In this document: positions 9,378-18,673 of the stretch, in pieces | Layout: each line of letters starts with the position of its first letter | Position numbering within the stretch: the first letter of the stretch is position 1 | The notes under the pieces: generated by a model | Database searches by the model: none | What the model saw: the letters and a program-made list of their open reading frames with translations, nothing else | Told to the model about the DNA's origin: nothing | Source of the DNA: CAYQJV01 sp964417925 | Lineage (GTDB): Bacteria > Hydrothermota > Tepidihabitantia > B3-TA06 > CAYQJV01 | DNA length: 64,000 nt | Assembly: GCA_964417925.1 (NCBI GenBank) | Contig: CAYQJV010000001.1 | Location: forward strand, 46,728-110,727 | Direction: 5' to 3' | Translations under genes and position numbers: made by a program

Positions 9378-10711
9378 ATTACCAAAATTGAACTTTTAAC
9401 ATAGGGTAGATAACCTTTACCAGTGATGATTCTCTCTTGGGATATTTCTTTTATATTTTTTAAAATCTCAAATACATTTCCTTTAACCCCCCATGCCCCT
9501 GGTTCCACAATTCCTTTGATACTACCTTTTGAAATCACATAGCCTGAAAATACTGTGTTGGAAAAATCACCCGTAACCTTGTTTGCGGTGTGAAAACCAA
9601 GTAAAGACTTTAAAAGCAGACCATTTTCGGTGTTTTTTACCATTTTACTGAAAGAGACTTTCCCAGAATCCATTGACACAGCTCTCACAGTAGGCCTTAT
9701 AGGAGCTTCTATCATATGTTCTGCTAAGATGGGCCTTCTCATTCCATTCCCAGTTGAAATGGTCTTGTGTTTTTCTGCTGTTTCTCTATCAAAGAGATAA
9801 GTCTTTACCACCCCTTTCTCCACCACAGTATTTACTTGTGAAGAAGTACCCTCATCATCGCATGGAGATGTAGCAGGAATATCAAAAGATACACCATCGT
9901 CATAAATAGTAACAAATTCTGGGGCACATCTCATACCTCTCTTTAATCGTGAATAGCCTTCATCCACTGATGTAATGTATAAATGTTCAAAAAAGACATT
10001 TCTCAGCATTCCTTCAAGCATAGAAGGATGTATTATCACCTCTATCTCTCTACCCTTGGCATTTATCTCTTCTGGCTTCACTGTCCTTTTATCATAACTC
10101 TTTATAAAGTGCTCCATTTTTTTAAGAAATTTTTCCCAATCCTTTATCTCCCTTCCTGTCTCAAACTCAAAGTCCCTTGAATCCAGGAAAACAGATCCTC
10201 CTGCTCCCGTCTCTTCCCAGAATATTAAAGCATCTGAAGAAAGAGTGTACACAAAGGCTTGTTCCTTTATTATTGAAATAGCTATGTTGTAATTATCCAC
10301 ATGTTTTTGCCCTCTGGCAATTTCATCCAGTACCTTAACGTACTCTTGCACAATCTTTGGTTTATCAAACAGTTTAAGTGTACTTTCTTTTTTATATTCC
10401 GAATATTCAGCATCTTTTATTTCAGCAAAATTATTAAGATAGGTTTTTTCCATTTTTTCTTCTGCTTTGGACAGGGCAAGTTGAATTGAAGTCTTAGAAA
10501 TCTCGGTTACACCTGCATAGCCTATTTTTCTATCTTTAAGAACCCTTAATCCAATACAGGGAATTTCCAAAGAGGTAGATACCTTTATTTCACCATTTTC
10601 TGATATTACAGAAAAACCTGAACTCTTTTTAAACCATATCTCTACATCTTTAAAAGCCTTTTTTACTGCTTCTTTTTTAACAATGTTAATTATTTTTTTT
10701 ACTTCCTCCAT
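9374..10711 (-). CDS. tldE: TldE/PmbA metalloprotease-family subunit
   Basis: Non-catalytic partner of TldD, 445 residues. The TldD/TldE heterodimer is a protease that degrades unstructured peptides and matures ribosomally made modified peptides such as microcins. The sequence has the family fold without the HExxxH motif, and carries the characteristic C-terminal NTVFSGYVISKGSIKGIVEP region. It begins 3 bases after the tldD stop. No precursor peptide gene lies in this operon, so a housekeeping proteolysis role is likely. Confidence 0.9.
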   Translation of the reverse strand: MEEVKKIINIVKKEAVKKAFKDVEIWFKKSSGFSVISENGEIKVSTSLEIPCIGLRVLKDRKIGYAGVTEISKTSIQLALSKAEEKMEKTYLNNFAEIKDAEYSEYKKESTLKLFDKPKIVQEYVKVLDEIARGQKHVDNYNIAISIIKEQAFVYTLSSDALIFWEETGAGGSVFLDSRDFEFETGREIKDWEKFLKKMEHFIKSYDKRTVKPEEINAKGREIEVIIHPSMLEGMLRNVFFEHLYITSVDEGYSRLKRGMRCAPEFVTIYDDGVSFDIPATSPCDDEGTSSQVNTVVEKGVVKTYLFDRETAEKHKTISTGNGMRRPILAEHMIEAPIRPTVRAVSMDSGKVSFSKMVKNTENGLLLKSLLGFHTANKVTGDFSNTVFSGYVISKGSIKGIVEPGAWGVKGNVFEILKNIKEISQERIITGKGYLPYVKSSILVI

Positions 10712-10714
10712 CTC

Positions 10715-12187
10715 TCACCCCTGCACAACTAACTGAACATATGGATTGTTTTTTATTCTTGTCCATTTAGGACCGCCATCTCCAACAGGTTTTGTTTGAC
10801 CTGCTTTACCACAGAATCCTACATCTGAAATATCCAAAGGCCCTGCAAAAGCATCCACATACTTAAGAGCATGCAGAGTTTTTGCAGTAAAGTTTGACGG
10901 TTTTATCATCTTTGTTATCTTTCCATCTTCGATCAAGTATCCCATTTGAATGCTTGAAGACATTCCTTCCTTGCTCACCGCTCCTCCCAAGGTTCCTTTG
11001 AGAATCACCCCATATCTTATATCTTTAATAATATCTTCAAGTCTCTTTTTCCACACTTCTTTATCTGCCGGATATATATACGTATTTGACATTCTACATA
11101 CTCTTTCATCTCCAAGTTCAGAAAATCCTCCGCCGTTTGGTTCTCTTTTAAAGAAATCTGCTGTCTCCCTATTCAGAATAAAATCTTTCACCTCACCCCT
11201 TTCTGCAAGAAGTTTAACCTTTACCTCAACTCCTTCATCATCTATCATTTCAGTACCAAAACCATCAGTATATACAGGTTTACCATCCTCATCCACAGGA
11301 GGACCATCAATAATGTTTACAACCTCAGATGCTATTTTCCCTCTCGGCATTCCAGATGCATCCACTATTCCAGAACTTCCGTTTTTTATAATATCTGCCT
11401 CAAAATTATGCCCCAAAGCCTCATGGACAAACACTCCTATTGCATTAAAATCAAGAACAAAGTATTCTATTCTTTTTATCTCTTCTGGACTCATCGTTTC
11501 TGCATTCAAAAGAGCAACAGTATATTCCATCCATTTTCTTATCTCCTCCTTTATCTCCTTTTTTAACCTCAAATTCTTGCCTTTTTCAAAAAGCAGTTCC
11601 AATCCTTTTATATTACCTATTCTCAATCTTGTCATTGCCCTTTCTCTATCTTTCACTGCCCTTGTAATTACCTGTAAGAAGGTTCTTGGTATTTTTTGAG
11701 TTCTATACAGACCATGAGTATCTGCAACAATCTTCTCATGATTCTCAGAATAGAACCACACTTCATTTGTGATCTTTACTCCATGTTTTTCCTCCGCATT
11801 TTTTCTCTCTTTTTCAATACCTCTAAAAATGGTAGTAACAATATCCTCTATTTTCTCATCAACAAAGGAAATATCCGGAACTATCACATATCTTGTTTTA
11901 CCTTCAGAAACAGAGGAAAGTGCATAATTTCTGGAAGGAATGATTTTTACAATACTTTCAGCCTTTTCCAAAGCATTCTTTAAACCTTCTGGTGAAGTCT
12001 TTATGGAGAAAATCTTCTTCTTTTTTACGAAACGAACCTGAACAGCAGACTTTACACTAAGAGGGACAATCGTTTTTTTCCCTCCTGTCTCTTTTATCTC
12101 TGTTTTTTCTACTTTTTCATACAGAACATCTACATAATCAAACTTTTGTTTTGCTTCTCTTAAAAAATCCTCTATTAATTTTTTCAT
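10715..12187 (-). CDS. tldD: TldD zinc metalloprotease subunit
   Basis: Catalytic subunit of the TldD/TldE protease, 490 residues. The metal-binding motif HEALGHNFEAD is near residue 255 (HExxxH). The C-terminus has GKAGQTKPVGDGGPKWTRIK, the conserved end of the family. First gene of tldD-tldE-patatin. The ATG at 12187 follows the -10 element by 6 bases, with no Shine-Dalgarno site. Confidence 0.93.
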   Translation of the reverse strand: MKKLIEDFLREAKQKFDYVDVLYEKVEKTEIKETGGKKTIVPLSVKSAVQVRFVKKKKIFSIKTSPEGLKNALEKAESIVKIIPSRNYALSSVSEGKTRYVIVPDISFVDEKIEDIVTTIFRGIEKERKNAEEKHGVKITNEVWFYSENHEKIVADTHGLYRTQKIPRTFLQVITRAVKDRERAMTRLRIGNIKGLELLFEKGKNLRLKKEIKEEIRKWMEYTVALLNAETMSPEEIKRIEYFVLDFNAIGVFVHEALGHNFEADIIKNGSSGIVDASGMPRGKIASEVVNIIDGPPVDEDGKPVYTDGFGTEMIDDEGVEVKVKLLAERGEVKDFILNRETADFFKREPNGGGFSELGDERVCRMSNTYIYPADKEVWKKRLEDIIKDIRYGVILKGTLGGAVSKEGMSSSIQMGYLIEDGKITKMIKPSNFTAKTLHALKYVDAFAGPLDISDVGFCGKAGQTKPVGDGGPKWTRIKNNPYVQLVVQG

Positions 12188-12193
12188 TTAATT

Positions 12194-12221
12194 ATGATAT
12201 TCCTTTTTACTCTTATGTCAA
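12194..12221 (-). promoter_or_regulatory. Vegetative promoter of tldD operon
   Basis: Minus strand: TTGACA (12221-12216), 16-bp spacer, TATCAT (12199-12194), 6 bases to ATG. Leaderless geometry. Confidence 0.75.
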
Positions 12222-12226
12222 AAAAG

Positions 12227-13384
12227 TTATTTTAAGTGAGAAGCCTCTCTTATAAGATGGGAAGCTATCACAAGCCTTTGTATTTCGTTAGTTCCTTCAT
12301 AAATCTGGGTTATTTTTGCGTCTCTAAACATCTTTTCCACAGGGTATTCCTTCATATATCCATATCCTCCAAATATCTGTATTGCCTCTGTAGTTACCCA
12401 CATTGCAACATCCGATGCAAAAAGCTTTGCCATTGCAGAATCTTTTGATACATTTTTTGCTCCTGAATCAATGGTCTTTGCAGCTTGATAAACAAGAGCT
12501 CTTGCTGCTTCTATCCTTGTTGCCATCTCTGCAAGTTTAAATTGAATCCCTTCAAAGGAGGATATAGGCTTTCCAAATTGAACTCTCTGAGTAGAGTATT
12601 TTAATGCCTCTTCAAAAGCTCCTTGAGCAATTCCTACTGCCTGAGCACCTATTCCCGGTCTTGTCATATCAAAAGTTCTCATTGCAATTATAAATCCTTG
12701 CCCCTTTTTACCCAATAGATTCTCCTTAGGGATTTTACAGTCTTGAAAAATCAACTCTCTTGTTGCAGATGCTCTTATTCCTAACTTATTCTCTTCCTTG
12801 CCAAAATCAAATCCTGGAATTCCCTTTTCTACAATGAAGGCAGAAAGTCCTCTTGCTCCTTTTTCTCTATCAGTGGATGCTATCACTACATATATTGATG
12901 CGACTCCACCATTTGTAATGAACTGTTTGGTTCCATTAAGAATAAAAGAGTCCCCTTCTTCCTTTGCGGTGGTTTCAATATTTGATGCATCAGAACCAGC
13001 ATTTGCTTCAGTCAAAGCAAACGCTGCATATGCTTCTCCCGATGCAATTTTGGGAAGGTACTTCTTCTTCTGTTCTTCTGTTCCAAACAGAATTATTGGA
13101 TATGCTGCCAGACCATTTGCTGCATAGCAAACTGCCACGCCTCCACATACCCTTGAAAGTTCCTCCACCACAAGAACCATCTCAAAGACTCCTCCTCCAA
13201 GTCCATCGTATTCCTCAGGGATGAAAACCCTCATCAGGTCGGCTTTCGCCAACTCTTCCATTATTTCGTAAGGGAACTCTGCTTTTTCATCAAGTTCTTG
13301 CCTTACAGGTTTTATTTTTTCCTCTGCAATTTTTCTCGCCAGTTCTTTTATCATCTTCTGCTCATCAGTAAGAAAATATTCCAT
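12227..13384 (-). CDS. Acyl-CoA dehydrogenase
   Basis: FAD-dependent acyl-CoA dehydrogenase, 385 residues, the standard length. Signatures: AFALTEANAGSDASNIETTA (FAD/substrate loop), the second signature QIFGGYGYMKEYPVEKMFRD, and the catalytic-glutamate region QIYEGTNEIQRLVIA. The closest general type is short-chain (butyryl-CoA) dehydrogenase. No etfAB genes are adjacent, so the electron acceptor is not visible. It is monocistronic, with an AGGAGG site before the ATG and a promoter 28 bases upstream. Confidence 0.93.
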   Translation of the reverse strand: MEYFLTDEQKMIKELARKIAEEKIKPVRQELDEKAEFPYEIMEELAKADLMRVFIPEEYDGLGGGVFEMVLVVEELSRVCGGVAVCYAANGLAAYPIILFGTEEQKKKYLPKIASGEAYAAFALTEANAGSDASNIETTAKEEGDSFILNGTKQFITNGGVASIYVVIASTDREKGARGLSAFIVEKGIPGFDFGKEENKLGIRASATRELIFQDCKIPKENLLGKKGQGFIIAMRTFDMTRPGIGAQAVGIAQGAFEEALKYSTQRVQFGKPISSFEGIQFKLAEMATRIEAARALVYQAAKTIDSGAKNVSKDSAMAKLFASDVAMWVTTEAIQIFGGYGYMKEYPVEKMFRDAKITQIYEGTNEIQRLVIASHLIREASHLK

Positions 13385-13412
13385 CTCTCCTCCTGTTTTG
13401 ACTTTCTTTAAT

Positions 13413-13441
13413 ATTTTAAGTAAAAATTACTACAAAGTCAA
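13413..13441 (-). promoter_or_regulatory. Vegetative promoter of acyl-CoA dehydrogenase
   Basis: Minus strand: TTGACT (13441-13436), 17-bp spacer, TAAAAT (13418-13413), then a 28-base interval that includes AGGAGG. An example of a leadered transcript in this genome. Confidence 0.7.
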
Positions 13442-13487
13442 ACTTAATTTATCCCATAACCATAATTTCAATCTCTTTGGTTTTTTC

Positions 13488-13515
13488 TTGACTTTTGAAA
13501 ATATATGCTCATAAT
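13488..13515 (+). promoter_or_regulatory. Vegetative promoter of secA
   Basis: TTGACT (13488-13493), 16-bp spacer, CATAAT (13510-13515), 6 bases to the ATG at 13522. An in-frame upstream ATG at 13495 lies inside the promoter spacer and so should not be transcribed. Confidence 0.75.
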
Positions 13516-13521
13516 ATCTCT

Positions 13522-16500
13522 ATGTTGAACATTTTAAAGAAGATTTTTGGTACAAAGCAGGAAAGAGAAATAAAAAGACTTAAACCAATAGTAGAAGAAA
13601 TCAATAAAGTTTATGATAAGTTACATGGATTAAAGGATGAAGATTTAATAAAGAAAACCGAAGACTTTGTTCAAAGACTCTATCAAGGTGAAGATGAAAA
13701 ATCTGTAATGATTGAAGCATTTGCAGTTGTTAAAGAAGCATGTAGAAGACTCGTGGGTAAAAAATGGCTTGTAAGAGGAATAGAAACTGAATGGAACATG
13801 ATTCCATTTGATGTTCAATTAATGGGAGCAATAGTGTTACACGAGGGAAAAATTGCAGAGATGAAAACAGGCGAAGGTAAAACACTTGTCGCAACGATGC
13901 CTCTGTATCTCAATGCACTTATAGGAAGAGCAAGAGGACTAAAAAAAGAAAAAGATTTTTTGGTTAATGGAACCCCAAAAGGAGTATGCCATCTTGTAAC
14001 TGTGAATGACTACCTTGCAGCAAGAGATAGGGAATGGATGGGACCAGTGTATGAATCCCTTGGATTAACTGTTGGGGTGATACAGCAGGGAATGAGACCT
14101 GAAGAGAGAAAACCAGAATATAATGCAGATATTACTTATGGGACAAATAATGAATTTGGTTTTGATTATCTGAGGGACAATATGGTTTTACGCTGGGAAG
14201 ACAAAGTACAGAGGGGACATCACTATGCTATTATTGATGAAATTGATAGTATCTTAATAGATGAAGCAAGAACGCCTCTTATAATTTCAGGTCCTACAGA
14301 ACCCAGGGATATGGAGTATAAAAAATGGAAACCAGCGGTTGAAAGACTCTATCATTCACAGATAGTACTTGTGAATAGATTGGTTGCAGAAGCAGAAAAA
14401 CTATTAAAAGAAGGAAAAGAATTTGAAGCAGGTAAAAAACTATTGCAGGCAAAAAGAGGAGTCCCAAAACACAAGAAATTAATGAGGCTTGAAGAGGAAC
14501 CCGGGGTAAAAAGATTGATAGAAGATGTTGAATTAAGGTTTATAAGAGAAAAGAAGTTACACGAACTTGATGAAGAACTTTACTTTGTTGTAGATGAAAA
14601 ACAGCATGTAGTGGATTTAACGGAAAAAGGAAGACAATTACTTTCTCCTAATAATCCTGAACTGTTTGTTCTACCTGATCTTGCAACAAAAACAGCAGAA
14701 ATAGATAAGAATGAAAAATTAACTCCAAAAGAAAAAGCATACGAAAAGGAAAAGTTGTTTGAAGAGTATGCGAAGAAAAATGAAATTCTACACAACATTC
14801 ATGCCCTTATAAAGGCATATACCCTTTTTGAGAGGGATGTAGACTACATTGTCCAAGACGGAAGAGTAATAATAGTTGATGAATTCACAGGAAGGTTAAT
14901 GCCTGGAAGAAGATACTCTGACGGCTTACATGAAGCACTTGAAGCAAAGGAAGGGGTTAGAATTCAACAAGAAACTCAAACACTTGCAACAATCACCTTG
15001 CAGAACTATTTCAGAATGTATGAAAAACTTGCAGGAATGACAGGAACTGCTGCAACCGAGGCAGATGAATTCTGGCATATTTATAAACTTGAGGTAGTTG
15101 TTATACCAACAAACAAACCCGTGAGAAGAATTGACTATCCAGATGTAATATTTAAAACAAAAAGAGAAAAGTATAATGCAATTATTGAAGAAATTGTAAA
15201 ATGGCACAAAAAAGGAAGACCAATCCTCGTAGGAACCACCTCTGTTGAGGTATCAGAACTCTTATCAAGAATGCTCAGAAGAAGAGGAATAAATCACAAT
15301 GTGTTAAATGCAAAGCACCATCAGAAAGAAGCTGAAATAGTTGCAAAGGCAGGGCAACCTGGGGCAGTTACAATTGCAACCAACATGGCAGGAAGGGGAA
15401 CTGATATAAAACTCGGTCCAGGAGTGAAAAAATGTAAGGAATGCTGTATCTTCAATCCTGAAGCAGAAAAGGATCCAGAAAAGGCAAAACTTGCAAAAGA
15501 ATGTATGAAGGAAGTCCCATGCGGTCTCTACATTATAGGCACAGAGAGACACGAATCAAGAAGAATTGACAATCAGTTAAGAGGAAGGGCAGGAAGACAA
15601 GGTGATCCTGGTTCTTCAAGATTCTTTTTATCCCTTGAAGATGACTTATTGAGATTATTTGGTACCGATAGAATGTCTGGCTTAATGGAAAGGTTTGGCC
15701 CAAAAGAAGGTGAACCAATTCGTTCTCCCCTTGCAACGAAGGCTATTGAAAATGCTCAAAAAAGAGTTGAAAAAAGAAACTTTGAAATAAGAAAAAGGTT
15801 ACTGGAGTTTGACGATGTAATGAACAGACAAAGAGAGGTTGTGTACTCTTTAAGAGACGAAATCCTTAAAGGAGAAAATCTTGACGATATTTTTTTGCAG
15901 TTGTTTGAGGAAGTAAATGAAAAAATAGTAGAAACTCATGCAATATCAAGATATCCTGAGGAATGGAACTGGGAGGCGATTGAACAGGAGTTTGTGTCTT
16001 TATATCTCACAGATATCGTAAGACCTTCAAACTTTACAAAATATACAAAAGAAGATTTAATAGCTGAAATGAATGAAAAATCAAAAAAGGCCTTTGAAGC
16101 AAAAAAACAACAACTCGGTGAACAATTCCCTGAACTTGAAAAACTCGTCCTTCTCTCTACTCTTGACCATAAATGGAAAGACCATCTCTATCAACTTGAT
16201 ATTATAAAAGAGGGAATATCTCTGCGTGCCTATGGACAGAAGGATCCTTTGATTGAATACCAGCAAGAATCCTTTGCTTTATTTGAACAGATGATGGAGG
16301 AATTCAGAAAGGACTGTATAAGGCTTCTATTCAGAGCTCAACTTAGGCCTCAAACTGTAAAAAGAGAAACCCCTATGCCTGTACATGCCCAAAAACCTGC
16401 AATGGTGGGGGCTGGAGCAAAGGGAACTCAGCCTGATCCTAACTTTAATATCCATGAATATATAAGAAAATATGGAAAACCGGGAAGAAATGACCCATGT

Positions 16501-16551
16501 CCTTGTGGTTCAGGGAAAAAATTCAAAAAATGTCACGGAAGATTCTTATAA
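13522..16551 (+). CDS. secA: Preprotein translocase ATPase SecA
   Basis: Motor of Sec-dependent export, about 1009 residues. Walker A is MKTGEGKT (residues 114-121); DEIDSILIDEA and the GRAGRQGDPG helicase motif are intact. Residues ~262-366 hold a long insertion (for example LLKEGKEFEAGKKLLQAKRG) of the kind typical of FCB-group SecA, a taxonomic clue. The C-terminus ends with the SEC-C zinc motif NDPCPCGSGKKFKKCHG. The start at 13522 (MLNILKKIFG) is chosen over 13495 because the promoter covers the latter. ddl follows with overlap. Confidence 0.96.
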   Translation: MLNILKKIFGTKQEREIKRLKPIVEEINKVYDKLHGLKDEDLIKKTEDFVQRLYQGEDEKSVMIEAFAVVKEACRRLVGKKWLVRGIETEWNMIPFDVQLMGAIVLHEGKIAEMKTGEGKTLVATMPLYLNALIGRARGLKKEKDFLVNGTPKGVCHLVTVNDYLAARDREWMGPVYESLGLTVGVIQQGMRPEERKPEYNADITYGTNNEFGFDYLRDNMVLRWEDKVQRGHHYAIIDEIDSILIDEARTPLIISGPTEPRDMEYKKWKPAVERLYHSQIVLVNRLVAEAEKLLKEGKEFEAGKKLLQAKRGVPKHKKLMRLEEEPGVKRLIEDVELRFIREKKLHELDEELYFVVDEKQHVVDLTEKGRQLLSPNNPELFVLPDLATKTAEIDKNEKLTPKEKAYEKEKLFEEYAKKNEILHNIHALIKAYTLFERDVDYIVQDGRVIIVDEFTGRLMPGRRYSDGLHEALEAKEGVRIQQETQTLATITLQNYFRMYEKLAGMTGTAATEADEFWHIYKLEVVVIPTNKPVRRIDYPDVIFKTKREKYNAIIEEIVKWHKKGRPILVGTTSVEVSELLSRMLRRRGINHNVLNAKHHQKEAEIVAKAGQPGAVTIATNMAGRGTDIKLGPGVKKCKECCIFNPEAEKDPEKAKLAKECMKEVPCGLYIIGTERHESRRIDNQLRGRAGRQGDPGSSRFFLSLEDDLLRLFGTDRMSGLMERFGPKEGEPIRSPLATKAIENAQKRVEKRNFEIRKRLLEFDDVMNRQREVVYSLRDEILKGENLDDIFLQLFEEVNEKIVETHAISRYPEEWNWEAIEQEFVSLYLTDIVRPSNFTKYTKEDLIAEMNEKSKKAFEAKKQQLGEQFPELEKLVLLSTLDHKWKDHLYQLDIIKEGISLRAYGQKDPLIEYQQESFALFEQMMEEFRKDCIRLLFRAQLRPQTVKRETPMPVHAQKPAMVGAGAKGTQPDPNFNIHEYIRKYGKPGRNDPCPCGSGKKFKKCHGRFL

Positions 16552-17483
16552 AAGAAGAGGAGTTAAAAAAGAAAAAAATATGCGTAATAATGGGAGGATG
16601 GTCTTCAGAAAGGGAAATTTCACTTCTCTCAGGTAGAAACATACTTGAATCCTTAAAAAGACAAGGGTTTGATGTTTATGGACTTGATTTAAAATCTCCA
16701 GAAGATTTAAAAAAGATAGACAAAAAAAATATGGATGTGGCATTTATAATCCTCCATGGCAAACCAGGAGAAGATGGAACAATTCAAGGTTATCTTGAAC
16801 TTTTAGGAATTCCATATACAGGTTCTGGAGTTGAAGCATCTGCAATAGGAATGGACAAGATAATGACTAAAAAAATTTTTGTTTATGAAAAAATACCCAC
16901 ACCTCCATGGGTAGAGGTGAATCCTGAAGATATAAAAGGAAGTATTGAAATGGCAGTTGAAACACTTGGAATACCTTTGGTATTAAAGCCAAGAAGAGAA
17001 GGTTCAAGTGTCGGGGTTGAAATAATAAAAAACACTAAACAAATTGAAGAAAAAACTAAAAAGGCTCTTTCCTTGTTTAAAGAGGTATTTTTTGAAAAAT
17101 ACATTCCAGGAGTTATAGCTACCGTAGGAATTCTTGATGATATGGTACTGCCAATCCTTGAACTAAGACCTAAAACAAGAGAGTTTTATGATTATGAAGC
17201 AAAGTATACAAAAGGGGAAACAGAGTTTATAATACCAGCACAACTTCCCCCAGAGGTTACAGAGAAGATAAAAGAGTATGCATGGAGAGGTTTTTCTGCA
17301 ATAGGATGTAAGGGATTTGCAAGACTTGACCTTGTCGTGGAAGAGAGAAAATATCCTTATTTTTTAGAGATAAACACACTTCCCGGTATGACCGATCTCT
17401 CAGATTTACCTGCAGAAGCCTCTGCAATAGGAATATCCTATGATGAAGTTGTAAAAAGGATTTTAAAAAGCGCATTTTGTTAA
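16530..17483 (+). CDS. ddl: D-alanine--D-alanine ligase
   Basis: ATP-grasp ligase that makes D-Ala-D-Ala for peptidoglycan. It has ICVIMGGWSSEREISLLSG at the N-terminus, RREGSSVGV (ATP loop) and YFLEINTLPGMTDLSDLP at the C-terminus. The 5' end overlaps secA. The ATG at 16530 gives about 317 residues and an N-terminal extension of some 17 residues before the conserved VIMGG; no better canonical start or clear Shine-Dalgarno site is seen, so the exact start is uncertain (16497 is also possible). Confidence 0.9.
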   Translation: MSRKILIKEEELKKKKICVIMGGWSSEREISLLSGRNILESLKRQGFDVYGLDLKSPEDLKKIDKKNMDVAFIILHGKPGEDGTIQGYLELLGIPYTGSGVEASAIGMDKIMTKKIFVYEKIPTPPWVEVNPEDIKGSIEMAVETLGIPLVLKPRREGSSVGVEIIKNTKQIEEKTKKALSLFKEVFFEKYIPGVIATVGILDDMVLPILELRPKTREFYDYEAKYTKGETEFIIPAQLPPEVTEKIKEYAWRGFSAIGCKGFARLDLVVEERKYPYFLEINTLPGMTDLSDLPAEASAIGISYDEVVKRILKSAFC

Positions 17484-18673
17484 CTCTTACTTTATTTGCA
17501 AAAATACTTTTCTTAGAAAACACCTGTTTTTTTATCAAAGATGGAATTCTCTTTATGGTAACAGAAACCGAAAAAAGAAAACTCCCTATAATGGGAGAGG
17601 CTTTATCACTGGACAAATCCCAGAATAAAGTATACATATTAACCACTAAAGGAATAATTGCCTTTGATACCAAAGGAGAGGTTAAAAGTTCTTCTGCTGT
17701 ATTCTCCTACAGTGAAAAGATCTTTGTGTACGACAACTCTCATATTTTTATCCCTTCTTCAGATTTTTTAAACGCCTACAGAGATTACGGAGAAAAAATA
17801 AAACTCCTTTACTCTGTGGGAATACCCCCTTTTTATACCCACGTATTGAAAACCAAAAGAGGAGTGATGTTTCTATACAGAGATGGAAAAATTGAAATAT
17901 TCCACCCTTATAAAAAAAAGTTTAAAAAGTTTAATCTGAAAACATCCTTTAAAAAACCAGTGGTAGTAGAAAATTTTTTATACTGGATCCATGAAAATGC
18001 CCTCTATGGGGCAGGACTATGGAGCATGAAAAAGAAAAAAATAACAAAGGTTGAAGAAGTTAAAGCTCTTACACAATGGAGAAATCTCCTACTCGTTGAA
18101 GAAAGTAAAAAACTCTCTCTATTTCACAAGTTTACTAAAATAACGGAAATAGAAATTGATTATGACTCTCTTGTGTTTCATGATGGAAGTTCTGTATTGA
18201 TAGCACTTAAAAGGGATTCTTTCTACGCTTTTTATCTACCAACTCTTAAGTTTATTAAAAAAGGAAAAAAAAGAAAAGAACAACTTATAATGCCTTTTGG
18301 AGAAAGAATTTTAGTATCAGAAATAAAAATTGTTAAAGAGAAACAACCCATTTCAGAAAAATTATTTTTTGCATTACAGATAGGAGCCTTTAAAGACTCC
18401 TTAAATGCAGTAAAATATGTAGATAGTCTAAGCTTTTTACAACTTCCTTTATATGTAAAAAAAGAAAACGACCTCTATAAAGTAAGAATAGGCTATTTTT
18501 CAAAAAGAGAAGATGCAAAATATTTTAAAAGATTTTTAAAAAATCTTCCCTGCTGGATTGTGAAAGAAAAACAAATAGAGTTTAAAAAAGAAAATTATGA
18601 ATTTGAAATACCAGGAGAAAAAAGGATAAAATTTATTTATAAAGATGGAATTATAAAATTCCTCTCTCCATAA
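17477..18673 (+). CDS. SPOR-domain protein, probably envelope-located
   Basis: A 398-residue protein starting at TTG, overlapping the ddl stop by 7 bases. A hydrophobic N-terminus (LTLTLFAKILFL) may be a signal sequence or anchor. The middle is beta-rich, propeller-like in texture (IIAFDTKGE, GVMFLYRDGKIEIF). Residues ~295-360 (FALQIGAFKDSLNAVKYVDS...VRIGYFSKREDAKYF) form a SPOR domain, which in other bacteria binds denuded glycan at the septum. Linkage to ddl fits a cell-wall role. The 3' end overlaps the convergent SDR gene by 23 bases. Function beyond the SPOR call is unknown. Confidence 0.75.
   Translation: MLTLTLFAKILFLENTCFFIKDGILFMVTETEKRKLPIMGEALSLDKSQNKVYILTTKGIIAFDTKGEVKSSSAVFSYSEKIFVYDNSHIFIPSSDFLNAYRDYGEKIKLLYSVGIPPFYTHVLKTKRGVMFLYRDGKIEIFHPYKKKFKKFNLKTSFKKPVVVENFLYWIHENALYGAGLWSMKKKKITKVEEVKALTQWRNLLLVEESKKLSLFHKFTKITEIEIDYDSLVFHDGSSVLIALKRDSFYAFYLPTLKFIKKGKKRKEQLIMPFGERILVSEIKIVKEKQPISEKLFFALQIGAFKDSLNAVKYVDSLSFLQLPLYVKKENDLYKVRIGYFSKREDAKYFKRFLKNLPCWIVKEKQIEFKKENYEFEIPGEKRIKFIYKDGIIKFLSP

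Noticed and set aside
10950..11699. 249-codon open frame on the plus strand
   Set aside because: Antisense to tldD, whose protein is clearly conserved; Ser/Pro/Ile-rich shadow translation with no ribosome site.
13495..13521. Upstream ATG adding nine residues to SecA
   Set aside because: It lies within the spacer of the secA promoter and would not be on the mRNA.
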